A stretch of DNA of 64,000 bases, from positions 310,001-374,000 of the forward strand of contig JAMAHW010000013.1 of the NCBI GenBank assembly GCA_023627715.1. Direction: 5' to 3'. This document shows positions 1 through 10,586 of this stretch, one piece after another. Both the position numbers and the translations under genes were made by a program. The notes beneath the pieces were generated by a model. That model did not search any database and was not told the origin of the DNA. It worked only from the letters and a program-made list of their open reading frames with translations. This stretch comes from Periconia sp. R9002 (Eukaryota > Ascomycota > Dothideomycetes > Pleosporales > Periconiaceae). Position 1 is the first letter of the stretch. Every line of letters begins with the position of its first letter.

Positions 1-797
1 ACAACCCAGGATGGCATGGGCGAGGCTTTTGCTGTCGCGGTCCCTCACTAGCGGGCTTTCGCTGCTGACGCCACTGGATTGGGTAGAGGGAGCGGGAACA
101 CCGCCTTTCCCCGTTGCTTCACGCATGTTCATGAAGAATTTGCCATAAGAGTAGTGTCGTTTCAGGGGCGCATCCGGGTGATCTGAGTTGAGATTCTTTG
201 CAGGGCCGAATGCATAAAGCATGGGTTGCGCGGTGCTACCGGAATCGAGGAAACCGTTGGGCCACACGCGGCAACTGCGACATAGAGCTCTCAGCACAAA
301 CATGCCGTCACTGACACCGGATCCTGGCAAGATGTCGAGTTTGACGTCGGGAGAAAAGGTAGGTTCGGAATGGCCAGTTGCTATGCGAGGGCTGACGGTG
401 ATGTCTGCAAGATGCATGTCAATACGCGTTCGCAGAATTCACCATGATGGGTAGGGGATGAGCGTACTGTCGCCCTTTGCATTTGTATACACAATTAGCA
501 TGAAGGCATTTTGCATGCCCTGGCCGAAACCAACGCCAACCCATGAATAGGCGGGGGAAGTCAAGTAGACGAAGACGTCACTCGAATCATTGGCAAGGTT
601 GAAGGAAAATTGAGTCTCTGTTTTTGGAAGGTAAAAAGTTGACGCCGCCGAGGTGTTTTGTGCGGTAAGGATGGTTGTGAAGACTATGTAGATATATACA
701 ATCAGTTTGGTACATGGGCAGACGCTAGGGTGAGGAACTTACAAGTTAGGAGCAACAGATACAAGGCGGCGCATCTCTGATGAAAAGAAGCAGACAT
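1..797 (-). CDS. Secreted DOMON / CDH-type cytochrome protein, 5' part only (cut by window edge)
   Basis: Three exons read on the minus strand: 797-743, 683-468 and 404-1, with introns 742-684 (GTAAGT...TAG) and 467-405 (GTACGC...TTGCAG). The frame is open to base 1, so the 3' part lies outside the window. The product opens with a signal-peptide-like stretch (MSASFHQRCAALYLLLLT), then a domain with the motifs YSWVGVGFG, IVYTN and NITVSPRIATGHSEP. These are characteristic of the DOMON / cellobiose-dehydrogenase cytochrome domain, a secreted b-type haem-binding beta-sandwich. The last visible residues (LAHAILG) resemble the junction where many fungal DOMON proteins enter a cytochrome b561 membrane domain. 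A DOMON-b561 transmembrane electron-transfer protein is therefore likely but not shown. The alternative is a free DOMON protein. The second intron was placed by frame continuity and domain similarity. Confidence 0.75.
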
Positions 798-2225
798 GGT
801 CAAACCTGACCAAGCCTAGGACATTGGATCAAGAGGAGAGGAGGAGAGAGGAGAGTAGAGGAGTGGACAGAGGAAGGAAATGCAAAATCAATAACGCGCA
901 AGCACCAAAGCAGCAGGTGTCAGCGCTGGGTGGGTGGTACACGTACAGCAGCTGCTCTCACGCTGAAGCTGTTTCGCGAGCAGCCGGGCCTTATAAGATG
1001 ATGATGACGATGGGCCAGACAGACATGCAAGGACGGTCAGTCAGTGCTGGACCGCAAGCGCCCAGGGAGGCCCTCTTGTTGGTTCAGCGCGAGGGCGCGT
1101 AATACTGTAACTCGTCGATAGCTTCATACCAAGTACAGGGCAGACAGTGTAGATGTCTGGTAGGCACACAGTAGGAGCTGGTGCACACATCGGCGACGTG
1201 CAACGCTCCCCCATTGGCCGCGTCGTACTTGGATAGGCGCTGGCAGCCAAAAGTCAGGGGCTCTTCACCAACGGCCAGCCGCCCATGCCCATGCCCCATG
1301 CTCCCTCGCATCGCCTGCACCGCTGCCACCGCACCACTGCACACGGCCTGCATGGATGCCATCGTCGGCGAATTATTTATAGCAGGGGCTTCTCTGCTGG
1401 CTGTGCTTCATCGCCAAGGTACACGACCGTCATCATCTTGGGAAGCCAGACGTCTGGGTGCTGGAAACTGGAAACGGGAAACTCAAAACTGAAAACTGCA
1501 ACGTTGACGTGAAACCCATGGCCGGTTAGCCCGCCTCCCGTTACATGACCCTCACGTGAACACGACCATGTGCGGGCACACTACCTACCTGTCTACTTAT
1601 GTACATAAGTACATAGGTATGTACCTCACGATCCTGTTCATCATCACCCATGTGCACTGTTGCCGTTACTAGGTATATTCATATGTATTCTAACAATGAT
1701 TCGCTCTTACGCAGCCGGCACAAAAACAACAAACTCAGAAAACAACTTTACCCTGCAGGCCTCGGTCCTCATATTCCTCCGAGCTGACCAAAACACAAAA
1801 AGGAATGCAAACCAACCACCATACCCTCCCATTATCCACTGCTCGCTCCGCTGCCACCATGTATGTATGCTAGTCATGACAAGTCGTAAAGGTATACCAA
1901 ACACCAACCTGCACACAAACACTCCGCTTTGATCATCATAGCGTCATATCGTAAAGTCATTCAGTGCCATCTTCAAACCTCTGAGCAAAGACACGCGCCA
2001 TATCCCTTTTTTCTGGACACTGTCGTGGCACTGTGCAGCCAAAAAAGACACCCCGCGGGAGATGGAATGCCCTGTCCATTCCACGCCTGAAAATCAGCAC
2101 GCTATTACCATTTTCCAAATGAGGAAAGCCCAAAGTGGGCGCAAATCTTGACCCTTGCCGAAAACAATTGTGATCCGCAGCGACTCTTGCCAGGGCGCGG
2201 GGGTGATTCCAGCACGGAGGGACAT
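798..2225. other. Intergenic, no gene seen
   Basis: About 1.4 kb between the divergently oriented DOMON gene start and the 3' end of the DUF8035 gene. It holds a short purine tract (about 824-865, GAG/GGAGA repeats) and a TACATAAGTACATAGGTATG-type palindromic patch near 1600-1622. Open frames here are short, overlapping and without recognisable domains. The 798-1100 part should contain the DOMON gene promoter. Confidence 0.6.
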
Positions 2226-4127
2226 CTATCTGTATCGAGACCGGTGACGATCAACCGATACCTCGTGCTCATAGTACCGCTCGTCCCAATTACTTGGGGG
2301 AGGGCGGCGGTCTCGAATCTCCTCGCGCTCATATTCAATCTGGCGAATACGCGACTTTCGACGGCGTCGAATGTCGTCCGAGAGCTCTACCAGTTGTAGC
2401 ACATCCTCCTGTATCCCCGTTAGATCTGTATTTCCATTTTCAGCGCGAGCCGACTTACGTATTTGAGGTACTCCATCACATAGAAGAAATCATCCGTTTC
2501 CTCGCAATCATAGCCCATGGAGTCGATCGCCTCTCTAATGACCAAATCCTTCGTAATCTCGGTCCACATGTCCTTTGTTTTCGGTTTAACAGCACCAGGA
2601 CCACCGAAGTCAGTGGCCAGTTCTTCGTCGCCACTAATGAACTTGGAGCGGCGCACACCGTTGTATCGTTGCCAGGTGATCTCCTGGCCTCCGCCTCCTA
2701 TACCGTCCATACGGACTCGGTTGGTACCCGGGGGAACGTCTACGATGGCCCAATCCCTGGTGGCGCCATTCCACGCTTCGCCAGGATAGGCTCGTTCCAT
2801 TGCTTTCCGGTTGTAGTAATCAGCTTCCAGCTCAAAATCCGACTCAGGGGGCATAGTGCGGGCGCGCCTAGGTGCGCTCAACGAACGTCCGCGGCGGCTG
2901 ACCTCATCCCGACCCTTTCTTTCCACGGTTTCGCGTTCGTATATAATATCCTCTTCGAAGCCCCTACCGGGGTTTCGACTCCTGCATACAGTCAGAACAC
3001 TGGTGGGGAAGAGAATGGGGAAAAGGCTAGTGAAGCTTACTCATTTCTTCGGATTGAAATCTCAAGACTTTCATTGCGGGGAGGCGACGGAGATGGTGGA
3101 GGGGGTGTAGGGGACCTGGCTCGCTCGACTCCTGGAAGCAAATTAGGCGGTTGTTTTATGAATGCAAGAACAGATGCGTACCGTGATCAATGTGCCTATG
3201 GTGTGTAATGATCTCTTGGATGATGGGAGGCCTGACTTCAGGCTCTGGTGGGGGAGGTGGGGGAGGGAGAGGTGCAGGTGGAGGGGTAGGTGAACGCTCT
3301 TCTTTACGACGAATTATTATCTCGTCTTTGACCACTTCACGTTCGCGGCGCGGGGGGGAAGGGTCGCGGCGGCGAACCACAAACTCCTCCCGCTCTCTCG
3401 CAACCAAGTCGCCGCGAGACCTCGGTGGAGGCAGACTCTTCTCACGTCCTCCCCGGATCACAAGGCTGTCCTTGTGCACATCACGCTCCCTACCATTCCG
3501 GTTGTCGTCGCGATGCTCGTGGCGGAAAATAACTTCCTCCCGATCAGCGTCTCGATGCCTAGGGGGAGAAGAGCGCTCCCGGAAGCGGATATCTTCTCGC
3601 TCTATATCGACCTCACGCGGGCGTTGACGTGGCGGGCCATCGCCTCGCCGGAAGACGATATCTTCACGTTCGACTTCGCGAAGATCAGGGGCCCGTGGCC
3701 TTGATTGTTCGCGGCGTCGGATGGTTATGTCCGTCTCTTCTCTCTCGGTGTCTCTGGGCCGGCGACGATCGTCGCCTCGCCGAATACTGATATCATCCCG
3801 CTCGACTTCTCGGACGCTTGAAGCAGGAGGGGGCGGGGCGCGCCCGCCTCGGATGACAATCTGCTCCTCCTCGACTTCACGGCCACGACGAGAGGGCGGG
3901 CCTCTGGAATATTCATCCTCGCGGCGCTCTCGCAGCACCATTTGGCCAGCACCGGACTGGCGGTCGAAGTCGTCACGGAAGAAGTCTGGGGCGCTGCGGC
4001 GGGGGTCACCGCCTCGTCTCAACTCCAAATCGAGCTCATCGTAGCTACGATCGCTGCGGTTGCCGTTGCGATAGAAATCGCGCTGGCGTTCCTCGTACAA
4101 TTCGGCGGTAGGGTAGCGTCGCGACAT
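2226..4127 (-). CDS. DUF8035 protein, Arg/Asp/Glu-rich, with internal repeats
   Basis: Four exons (4127-3182, 3131-3041, 2981-2459, 2408-2226) give about 580 aa. All junctions keep frame with canonical GT-AG ends. The protein starts MSRRYPTAELYEERQRDFYR, a start shared by a conserved filamentous-fungal family. The N-terminal half has about ten copies of a short charged core such as EVEREDIVFRRG, EREETDITIRRR and AREREEFVVRRR. A Pro-rich linker follows (PPPPPPPEPEVRPP), then a region ending HHRHIDHG. The C-terminal third carries the conserved block QEITWQRYNGVRRSKF through TKDLVIREAIDSMGY, which I recognise as the DUF8035 domain, and ends in an RRR-rich helix. No enzymatic motif is visible and the function is unknown. 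The family assignment is from memory; the gene structure is seen directly. The 1-kb region above 4127 is G/A-rich and probably promoter. Confidence 0.9.
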
Positions 4128-5260
4128 GGTCAGCGGGTGAGGAGAGGTGCAAGTTGCGGGTGAAGTGCAGACTCCGACTCAGACTCAGGCCAGCCGGGTG
4201 ACCTGAGACGTGGGTGTGGGGGGAAGGGTGGTGGTGGATGCGGAATGAATGGGGAGAGAAAGGGGACGAGGGAACGAGGAAGGATTGGAATGGGAAAGGA
4301 GAGGAGGGAATAGTAAGTAGATGTATAAAAGACCTGCTTGCAGGCCTGAAGCGGGCCTTGGATGGACCTTGGAGTAGAGGGGCTGAAGTTGGTTGGGTGC
4401 CCGCCCGTGGCCCGTCGCCTGTCGTCGGTCGCAGCAGCCCAGCCCAGCCCACTCTTGCTTGCTGTGCAGTCAGTTGCACTACGTCATGGGCCTCGAGACC
4501 AGCATGAGCATTACTCCCCCTCCCCCTTCCGGTGGACCTCGTCTGCGCAATCATCCAACGTACCCAACCTTCACTCTATGAACTGTAGTACATGCAGTGC
4601 AGTGCACGCCAGAGCGAGAAATTGCACGTGTTGTATGCTGTTACGGGCACCTACGGGAGATACAAGGCAGAATGGCACGTCCATCATTGCACCCCCCCGC
4701 GCTGTGTTCCCAGTCCCCACTTTCCCCATCCAACTACCTAGCCGTATATACGGTACTTACATAACGTACATACCTGCAATGCCATGCCATGCGGCCAATG
4801 CATCATCGCCATCCTGACTTTACCTTCCAACATCAAGGATACTGCTCTTCTTCACGTTTCTCCCCCCTTCCAATGTACCTAGCCATGCATGTATACACAA
4901 TAGCACGTCAGCCTAGCATGGGTTAGCCTTCCCGTGCTTGGGCTGGAACCGAACCAGCCTTTACTTGCCGTACTACTCGCACGTTCCTGAATCCCTAACC
5001 AAGTTAGCTACCTATTGATTGTCCATGTGTCATGCAATACTATGGGTGGGTACATGTACTCCTGCAGTGCAGTTGAAGCTTGTTTCTAACAACTTTTCAG
5101 TCCACCACGAGTACCCAAGACAGTACCCTCCCTCAGCAGCGGATTTGTAAATCATGCTCTTGATGAAGCGTGTCAGTTTCATACTGCGAGTTGCTATTAT
5201 CATCTGTCATAGCTTTCATCAATAGTAAACAGCAGAGACTCGCTAGGTTAGCAATAGCAG
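4128..5260. other. Intergenic / upstream regions of two divergent genes
   Basis: Lies between the start of the DUF8035 gene (minus) and the visible exon of the C2H2 gene (plus). It contains CT/GA-rich segments typical of fungal promoters near 4200-4560. A candidate first exon of the zinc-finger gene begins at ATG 5154. An intron-3'-end-like sequence at 5079-5100 (branch CTAAC, then TTTTCAG) recurs at 10356. No separate gene is supported. Confidence 0.55.
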
Positions 5261-5393
5261 CTCACCTGCATCGACCGGTCTACGCTCGTTAGAAGTGCCT
5301 CCACCAGCTCACCTATATCGATCGGCTCTACGCTCGTTAGAAGTGCCTCCACCAACTCACCTGCATCGACCGACTCTGCGCTCGGCAAACGAA
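5261..5393 (+). repeat. Tandem repeat, 47/48-nt unit, about 2.7 copies
   Basis: Units begin at 5261, 5308 and 5356, each opening CTCACCT and (first two) ending GTGCCTCCACCA. The first unit is 47 nt and the second 48 nt, so the first is out of register by one base. In the reading frame of the zinc-finger gene, units 2 and 3 encode a Ser/Thr-rich repeat (SPISIGSTLVRSAST, then SPASTDSAL). The third copy is incomplete and diverges after about 30 nt. Confidence 0.8.
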
Positions 5394-6070
5394 AGCAGAC
5401 CTCCTCCACCAAAGACTTGCCTATCGAGAAGCGACAGAAGACGCACAAATCTTTCGACGTTCATGATGCTGGCACTATAGCAAGTCCGCATGAAAACTGT
5501 GCTTATGTTTCCAAATCTGATCGCAAGAATCTTCAGAGTCACATCAAAAGAGTCCATGCTTGGAAGCCAACGAAGTGTGGCATGTGTGACGATGAAACCG
5601 AGTGGAAGACTGCATCAGCGTTGGAGACCCACAAACAACGCCATGCCGGTTTTCCTACACGATGTCGGGTGCCAGGATGCACTGAGCCTCACGAGTACTC
5701 TAGCAGACCTTCTCTGGCAAGGCACATGAAGAAGGTGCACGGTTTGGATGCCTACGAGACTCGCGCCGAGTTTCTACCATCGCCACGGATGGTCTACACT
5801 CAACAAAAATGTCCAGTACCATCGTGTACACGGGAAACGATCTATCAACATCGGTCTGGCTTGATCCTTCATCTTGTCACTGCACACAAAATGACGAAGG
5901 GTGATGCTAGCGAATACATCAAGGAAAACGGACTACCAGACAAAATTGCGACGTTTTCTTTTGAGAAAACCGCCAATAGGGAGACAGCCGTTGGTTGTAC
6001 GTCGGGAAGCAAGAGGGGTTCGGGTGATGGTGACAATGGAGAGGGTGGTCAGAAGCGGCAGCGAACCTAA
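5261..6070 (+). CDS. C2H2 zinc-finger protein (5' end unresolved)
   Basis: The exon is open from 5258 to a TAA at 6068, about 269 codons. A TAGCAG acceptor sits just before 5261, and a possible first exon (ATG 5154, donor GTCAGT) would join in phase. After a Ser/Thr-rich repeated N-terminus and a basic segment come four C2H2-like units. Fingers 2-4 are complete: CGMC...HKQRH, CRVPGC...HMKKVH and CPVPSC...HLVTAH. Finger 1 has only one Cys (SPHENC...HIKRVH), where a related copy at 11.5-12.1 kb has CPHDKC. A conserved tail motif (SEYIKENGL) follows, then a low-complexity Gly/Lys/Arg end. It is probably a nuclear DNA- or RNA-binding protein, but its target is unknown. The start is uncertain, and one base of slippage in the upstream repeat leaves open that the 5' end is damaged. 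Confidence 0.7.
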   Translation, partial: LTCIDRSTLVRSASTSSPISIGSTLVRSASTNSPASTDSALGKRKQTSSTKDLPIEKRQKTHKSFDVHDAGTIASPHENCAYVSKSDRKNLQSHIKRVHAWKPTKCGMCDDETEWKTASALETHKQRHAGFPTRCRVPGCTEPHEYSSRPSLARHMKKVHGLDAYETRAEFLPSPRMVYTQQKCPVPSCTRETIYQHRSGLILHLVTAHKMTKGDASEYIKENGLPDKIATFSFEKTANRETAVGCTSGSKRGSGDGDNGEGGQKRQRT

Positions 6071-7814
6071 CAAGAACTGCAATCTTCCGGGGGCTGGCGG
6101 TCGGAACAGACCGTTGCTGGCATAGGTTCGTTGTATGGATGGTATGATGATAAGAGATAGTATAATCTTTCATCAAACATATGTAGTACTCTACATTGAT
6201 AGGTTCCAAACTAGTAGTCTCTTTCGTTTCTCTGGACCGATAGTGTAATTTTATTTAAACCCCGAACTTTCAGTACTGTAATTGCGTATTGCGATTGTAC
6301 ACTATTCTCGATCTTTATAATTCCGTTTCCAACCAAGGGATAAAGGAAGTGTGTAATCTCGTCAACTCGGAGTTTAGCACAAGTAAACAGTATCTTAAAG
6401 GATACATTCTTTACGTCAACATCTTTCATGGAGCCATCATAGGATTTTTTTATCATTTCCCACAAGTTTCAGTATACAAAAGACCCGTTAAGTTTCCCCC
6501 GAGAGATAGACAAAAGTATGCTTACATAAAACGTAGGTAGGTAGCTTCTTGTCGACTGCTGGTCCCCAAGTCCATTTCTCAGGCGGATAAGGTGGCCACT
6601 CCAATATCACCCCATCCTTTTTCATAAGGCCCTTTAGCCAAGCTATGGTTTTCTGGATCCGATCAAGAAGTATATAGTTCTTCCAACGAGCGGGAACTGG
6701 ATGTTGAAGGAGGTCGTGTTTGCGAAGCTTTCCAAATAGAGGCCAAATTATCTGGTGAGAGGAATGGCGCGATGTAATATTAACGGGTGTGTTGAACTCT
6801 AGGTAAAGAGTCGTGTGCTATCGAGACACCACGTACCGTAGTATATTGAGACATTCATCAGTCATTGTATCACCCCTAGTTGAACTTAGCTGACTTTGCA
6901 TCCACGATTTTTTTTTTTGGCGAGAAGATCGTTTGGCTGAAGTAGATCTATAGTTGCAGATTAAACAGTATAGAATTGACCTATAGTTAAATTAACACCG
7001 CCCACAAAATCTTCTTGATTGTAATCCTTTTTCTCAGGGATACTTTTTTAGTCGGCATTGCAATACCATTTTGAATTTGCGAGCGGATAAACAGCGCATA
7101 ACTGGTAGTGCTTCGGATTTTTTTAGACTAGTAATAGGATAGGGAAACTTAGCCATGTTGTTTCGCAACAGCAGCTGTCCAAAAAGAGCGGATAACTGAT
7201 ACATGTAGGAGACAATTGATACGTCGCGCTCTGGATGTATACATGCCATGAACACATCGTTGATACGTAATTACTCCTCCCTTCAGACGCAAATGTATTT
7301 GAACTATCAAAGTTATACCAGGGCTGTTTTGCCGCGATCAATTCATACAGAAGGTCTAGGCAAAACCTTGAATGTAAGGTACTGAACGCATTGCTATTTG
7401 AGTGGTAAGAACATATCAGAAACATTTTAGCTTGAAGTAGTTGTCTGTCTAGAGTCGTTGATACACCGAACACGCTTGTGTGCAGTTATACCCGATGGAA
7501 TCTAAAAAGCAATGTGGGATGTAGTCTTCGAGTACAGGTCAAAGTGGCGGTTGATAATGGAGTTTTTGCAATTGCACATCATACATACCTTCCGCCCCTG
7601 TAAAGTTGCTTTACAAATACATTTAAATGGTGTCACGTGACCGAAACTTCACGCTCTCTTATCACAACCTTTTTTTCAAACACCTTTTTAACAATTTCTT
7701 CAAACTGGGCTAGGCAGCTGAGATAGTATACGTAGTATTTCAAGTGTCTAAATTCATGCATTCATATTCATTTTCGTCTAATGACTTAACCATGACAGAT
7801 ATTGCTACTAAATC
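6071..7814. other. AT-rich intergenic stretch with a gene remnant
   Basis: About 1.7 kb, clearly more AT-rich than the flanking genes, with many in-frame stops. The only convincing coding trace is the minus-strand remnant at 6488-6813. Another open frame on the minus strand (7034-7255) has no recognisable domain. A run of nine to ten T residues lies near 6909. The composition is compatible with decayed, RIP-affected DNA, but I could not compute indices. Confidence 0.5.
6488..6813 (-). pseudogene. Remnant of an unknown protein-coding gene
   Basis: The minus strand is open for about 107 codons from just after a TAG at about 6815 to a TAA at 6488-6490. It has no ATG, so it does not appear as a complete ORF. 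The translation looks like real protein, with a Trp/Pro-rich stretch (ILEWPPYPPEKWTWGPAVDK) and a basic helix-like segment (RWKNYILLDRIQKTIAWLKG). The sequence just before the open stretch (GATAG) could be a splice acceptor, so this may be the last exon of a broken or unrecognised gene. I do not recognise the family. The surrounding DNA is AT-rich and stop-filled, which favours a remnant over a living gene. Confidence 0.4.
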
Positions 7815-9302
7815 CTACGACTTCGAGGTCTGGTTGAATGCCCTGTTAATATCAAACGACTGTGGAAACCACTCCGGAGCCTCTCCTGCGGTCATCATCT
7901 CCACCAGCGCTTCAGCAGAGCGGAACGCCCAAGCCATGCCATGCCCATTCATGCACACTGATGCCCAAAGACCGTCCTGCCCAGGAAGGCCTCCAACCAC
8001 CGGAAACCCGTCTGGAGTATTGCAGATAATTCCCGTATGGTCCTTGACAACTTTACTCATCTCCCCCCAATTTTCCAGCCCGAAAACTATGCGACCCACT
8101 CCATGCAAAGCATCGGCGATATCCTGGTTAATGACTGAATCGTCTGTGATGTTTCTTTCTCTTGTGGGCGAGAACTTGGAGCTGCCACCAATGATGACGT
8201 CTCCAGCTCCAATATCTCCTGGTGCGCGGATCGCGATGTAATTGTTGCCAGAATAGAGGTCTGGATAGGAATGGCTTCTAAGAAAGACGGTGTTGTTGGA
8301 TGTATCTTTCTCGGGGTGAACGACCGCTACCTGGGCCCTTTGCGGTGTGAGAAAGCCTGTACTTGCAAGGCCAGGGTGGAGAGCATTGGTGTAGCTGTTG
8401 GTCGTCAGAACGACCTGCTTTCCCTTGACTGTGCCGCGATCTGTTTCGACTTCCCATTTTGCTCCAGCCTCGGATGAAGTATTGAGTTGATTCAGAGCCA
8501 AAGCCACGGTATTGGTTTGCAAATTGAGGCCCTTTTCAAGCCCGGCCTCGAGTATCGCACAGACTGTCAGATATGGATTCTGCGTATGGGAGGTATACGT
8601 TATTGCACCCAAAATCTGCGGCCATTGCCAGTAGTCTCTGGCTGCTTGACCAGAGTATACGGTCCTCTTGTTGCTCCAAGGTCCGTCATTCGGTCTCCGT
8701 TTTTCGAGATCTTCTTGGTACTTGACAATGTCGGCAGCCTTGTCAAATGCCTCCTTCGTCCAATATACGTCTGCGGTTTCTACGTCCTGCCATCCACTGG
8801 AAACATTGTTGGAGATTATCCACGCTCGGAGATCATCCACACAATCTTGCTCCATCTTTCCGATCCTAAGGGCCTCATCTTCCCCGTAGAGTTCTACCCA
8901 TTCCTTGACGTCTTTCCAATCACCTGGCTTGCAATGACCACCGTTTCGCCCAGACGCAGCCGAGGCGGAAGTGCGAGCCTCGACCATCAAAATCGATAGG
9001 TTCGGGTCGCGTGAAAGTAATTTCATTGCGACAGAGGCGCCGGAAACTCCGGAGCCGATGATGACATAGTCGAAGGTTTCTGAGGTGGGAAGATCGGGAG
9101 TAGTGCGAAGGTTGGCAATGCGATGAGGCGGTTCTTGCCAATAAGAAACTGTTGGGTTTTTCACGGGGAAACCATCGAGAACGGTTTGGTCATTACCGTC
9201 TCTCTTAGCAATAGGGACCTGTAGTGAGCGTACGGCCACCGCCCGTATCTCTGGAACTAGAGCAGCGATCTGCAGAACGGTGAGAGCGGAGGATAACCAC
9301 AT
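7815..9302 (-). CDS. Secreted FAD-dependent oxidoreductase (DAO family)
   Basis: A single-exon gene of 495 aa. A hydrophobic N-terminus (MWLSSALTVLQIAALVPEIRA) looks like a signal peptide. The FAD-binding Rossmann motif DYVIIGSGVSGAS lies at about residues 78-90, followed by the acidic ribose-binding end of strand 2 (SILMVEAR) and the ASAASGRNGGHCKPG segment typical of DAO-fold amine/amino-acid oxidases. The C-terminal FAD motif is seen in TPDGFPVVGGLPGQDGLW and NGHGMAWAFRSAEALVEMM. The closest characterised relatives I know of this type are gamma-glutamylputrescine oxidase-like (PuuB-like) proteins; the substrate here cannot be told. Several N-x-S/T sites fit secretion. The gene sits alone in an AT-rich island between two zinc-finger copies. 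Confidence 0.88.
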   Translation of the reverse strand: MWLSSALTVLQIAALVPEIRAVAVRSLQVPIAKRDGNDQTVLDGFPVKNPTVSYWQEPPHRIANLRTTPDLPTSETFDYVIIGSGVSGASVAMKLLSRDPNLSILMVEARTSASAASGRNGGHCKPGDWKDVKEWVELYGEDEALRIGKMEQDCVDDLRAWIISNNVSSGWQDVETADVYWTKEAFDKAADIVKYQEDLEKRRPNDGPWSNKRTVYSGQAARDYWQWPQILGAITYTSHTQNPYLTVCAILEAGLEKGLNLQTNTVALALNQLNTSSEAGAKWEVETDRGTVKGKQVVLTTNSYTNALHPGLASTGFLTPQRAQVAVVHPEKDTSNNTVFLRSHSYPDLYSGNNYIAIRAPGDIGAGDVIIGGSSKFSPTRERNITDDSVINQDIADALHGVGRIVFGLENWGEMSKVVKDHTGIICNTPDGFPVVGGLPGQDGLWASVCMNGHGMAWAFRSAEALVEMMTAGEAPEWFPQSFDINRAFNQTSKS

Positions 9303-10420
9303 GCTGATGGTGCGAATCCAAGGAATTCCGATGCAGGAAGAAAGAGGGGAAGACGACGCCGTTAAATACTTCTGCCGGAGAGGTTGGGGATTGCAATTAC
9401 TGATATCAGTGACTACCTAGGTTAGGTTGATAAGGATGACCGATATACGTCCTTCGTAGGACTTGGGAGACGGATGTAACTTGAATCTGCGCGGCTAACT
9501 ATTCTACAGTAGGAAGGCCAACCGGTACCTTGCACTTGGACGTTCCCCGCAATTCCGCCGATGTCGCTCAGGATCCTTCTAATAACGAGTTTGAACAAGG
9601 CCAAAGGGACAATATGTACACGGATATTACAATATAGTGGGTTTGGAGTACGAAGTTTGATGGTTGGGTGTCGCTAAACCTTGGGTGACGCTGTCACCTG
9701 CATATGGTGGTTAATGTGTAGGATGGAGTGACGAGCTGTTAGATACGAAGTCAAGCTATTAGATGGCTCGCTTATCGTAACCCACAGGCAATGGCTAAGA
9801 CGGGCTGTGCCGTATACACCAAGTAAGTTTTTTACCCTCGGTGGGCTATCTGACTATGATTATGCTTCACCTTTGATTGTATAGCCAAATCCGATATCTC
9901 CCAACGTGGTAGGGTTGCTGTCTGTTATGGGTGGCGTGTGGTGAGTTTATGTTGGGGAACTTCACCGTTGCAAAGCGAGAGCCAGGATGCCAGATTGATA
10001 CATATCCAACTGCGTTTCAACAGAACGATGTTGTAAGTTTGTTATGGATAGATACAGTCGCTGCATTGATCAATTGATACTCTTTAAGAAACATCCCTTG
10101 CTCAGAATAGCGGCTTGATTATGTACATCCCTAGGTAGACATGGAGTCTGTTTAGCTCACTCGATAACCTTAGTGGTTTTAGATGGAGACAGGCCGATTT
10201 AGTTCTAATTAAATGAGGCGGAAATGTGTAAAAATTTCGATGAGAAATCCTTAAACCTATACTTAGTCATAATTTAGTGTTTTGGCTGGCCGAGGTGATA
10301 CCCTCACGCTCTCGTGTCACTTCAACCGGATTTTCTACTCCGTCGCTTGACGAAACTTGTTTCTAACAACTTTTAGATCTAGTAGGCCAACCTAGCCAAA
10401 AGAAGCACTCAACAATTATA
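9303..10420. other. Intergenic, upstream of the FAD oxidoreductase
   Basis: A TATTTAA element on the minus strand at 9362-9368 lies about 60 bp upstream of the FAD gene ATG and may be its TATA box. The remainder (about 9.4-10.4 kb) is moderately AT-rich with no supported coding region. Bases 10356-10374 repeat a 19-nt sequence found at 5079-5097 upstream of the zinc-finger gene. Confidence 0.5.
9362..9368 (-). promoter_or_regulatory. Possible TATA box of the FAD oxidoreductase gene
   Basis: TATTTAA on the minus strand, about 60 bp before the ATG at 9302. Spacing fits a fungal core promoter. Only position and sequence support this. Confidence 0.3.
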
Positions 10421-10586
10421 CAGAGGGGTGGCACGCCGGGAGGTTATATATTGGGTAGCTAGTATACTAGGCGTTACTCATAAATTAGATAACTATACTA
10501 GATATACTACGCAGGTCGTAGAGCTTCTAATTTGTAGAACCTATTAGTCCTCCTGTTATGCGACTTCCTCACGTGTTACCCCTCTG
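10421..10586. mobile_element. 166-bp MITE with terminal inverted repeats and TA target duplication
   Basis: The left end CAGAGGGGTGGCACG (10421) is mirrored by the right end ending GTGTTACCCCTCTG (10586). The first ten bases of the inverted repeat match perfectly, then there is a GG/AA difference followed by CACG in both arms. Both ends are flanked by TA (10419-10420 and 10587-10588), as expected for the Tc1/mariner/pogo superfamily. The inside is AT-rich with no coding capacity and holds a CTAGTATACTAG palindrome. The arm differences are G-to-A type, compatible with RIP. The superfamily call rests only on the TA duplication and TIR form. Confidence 0.75.

Noticed and set aside
2294..3208. 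304-codon plus-strand open frame
   Set aside because: It is antisense to exons 2-4 of the DUF8035 gene, whose frame has domain support and clean splice sites. Arg-rich coding sequence often leaves the other strand open.
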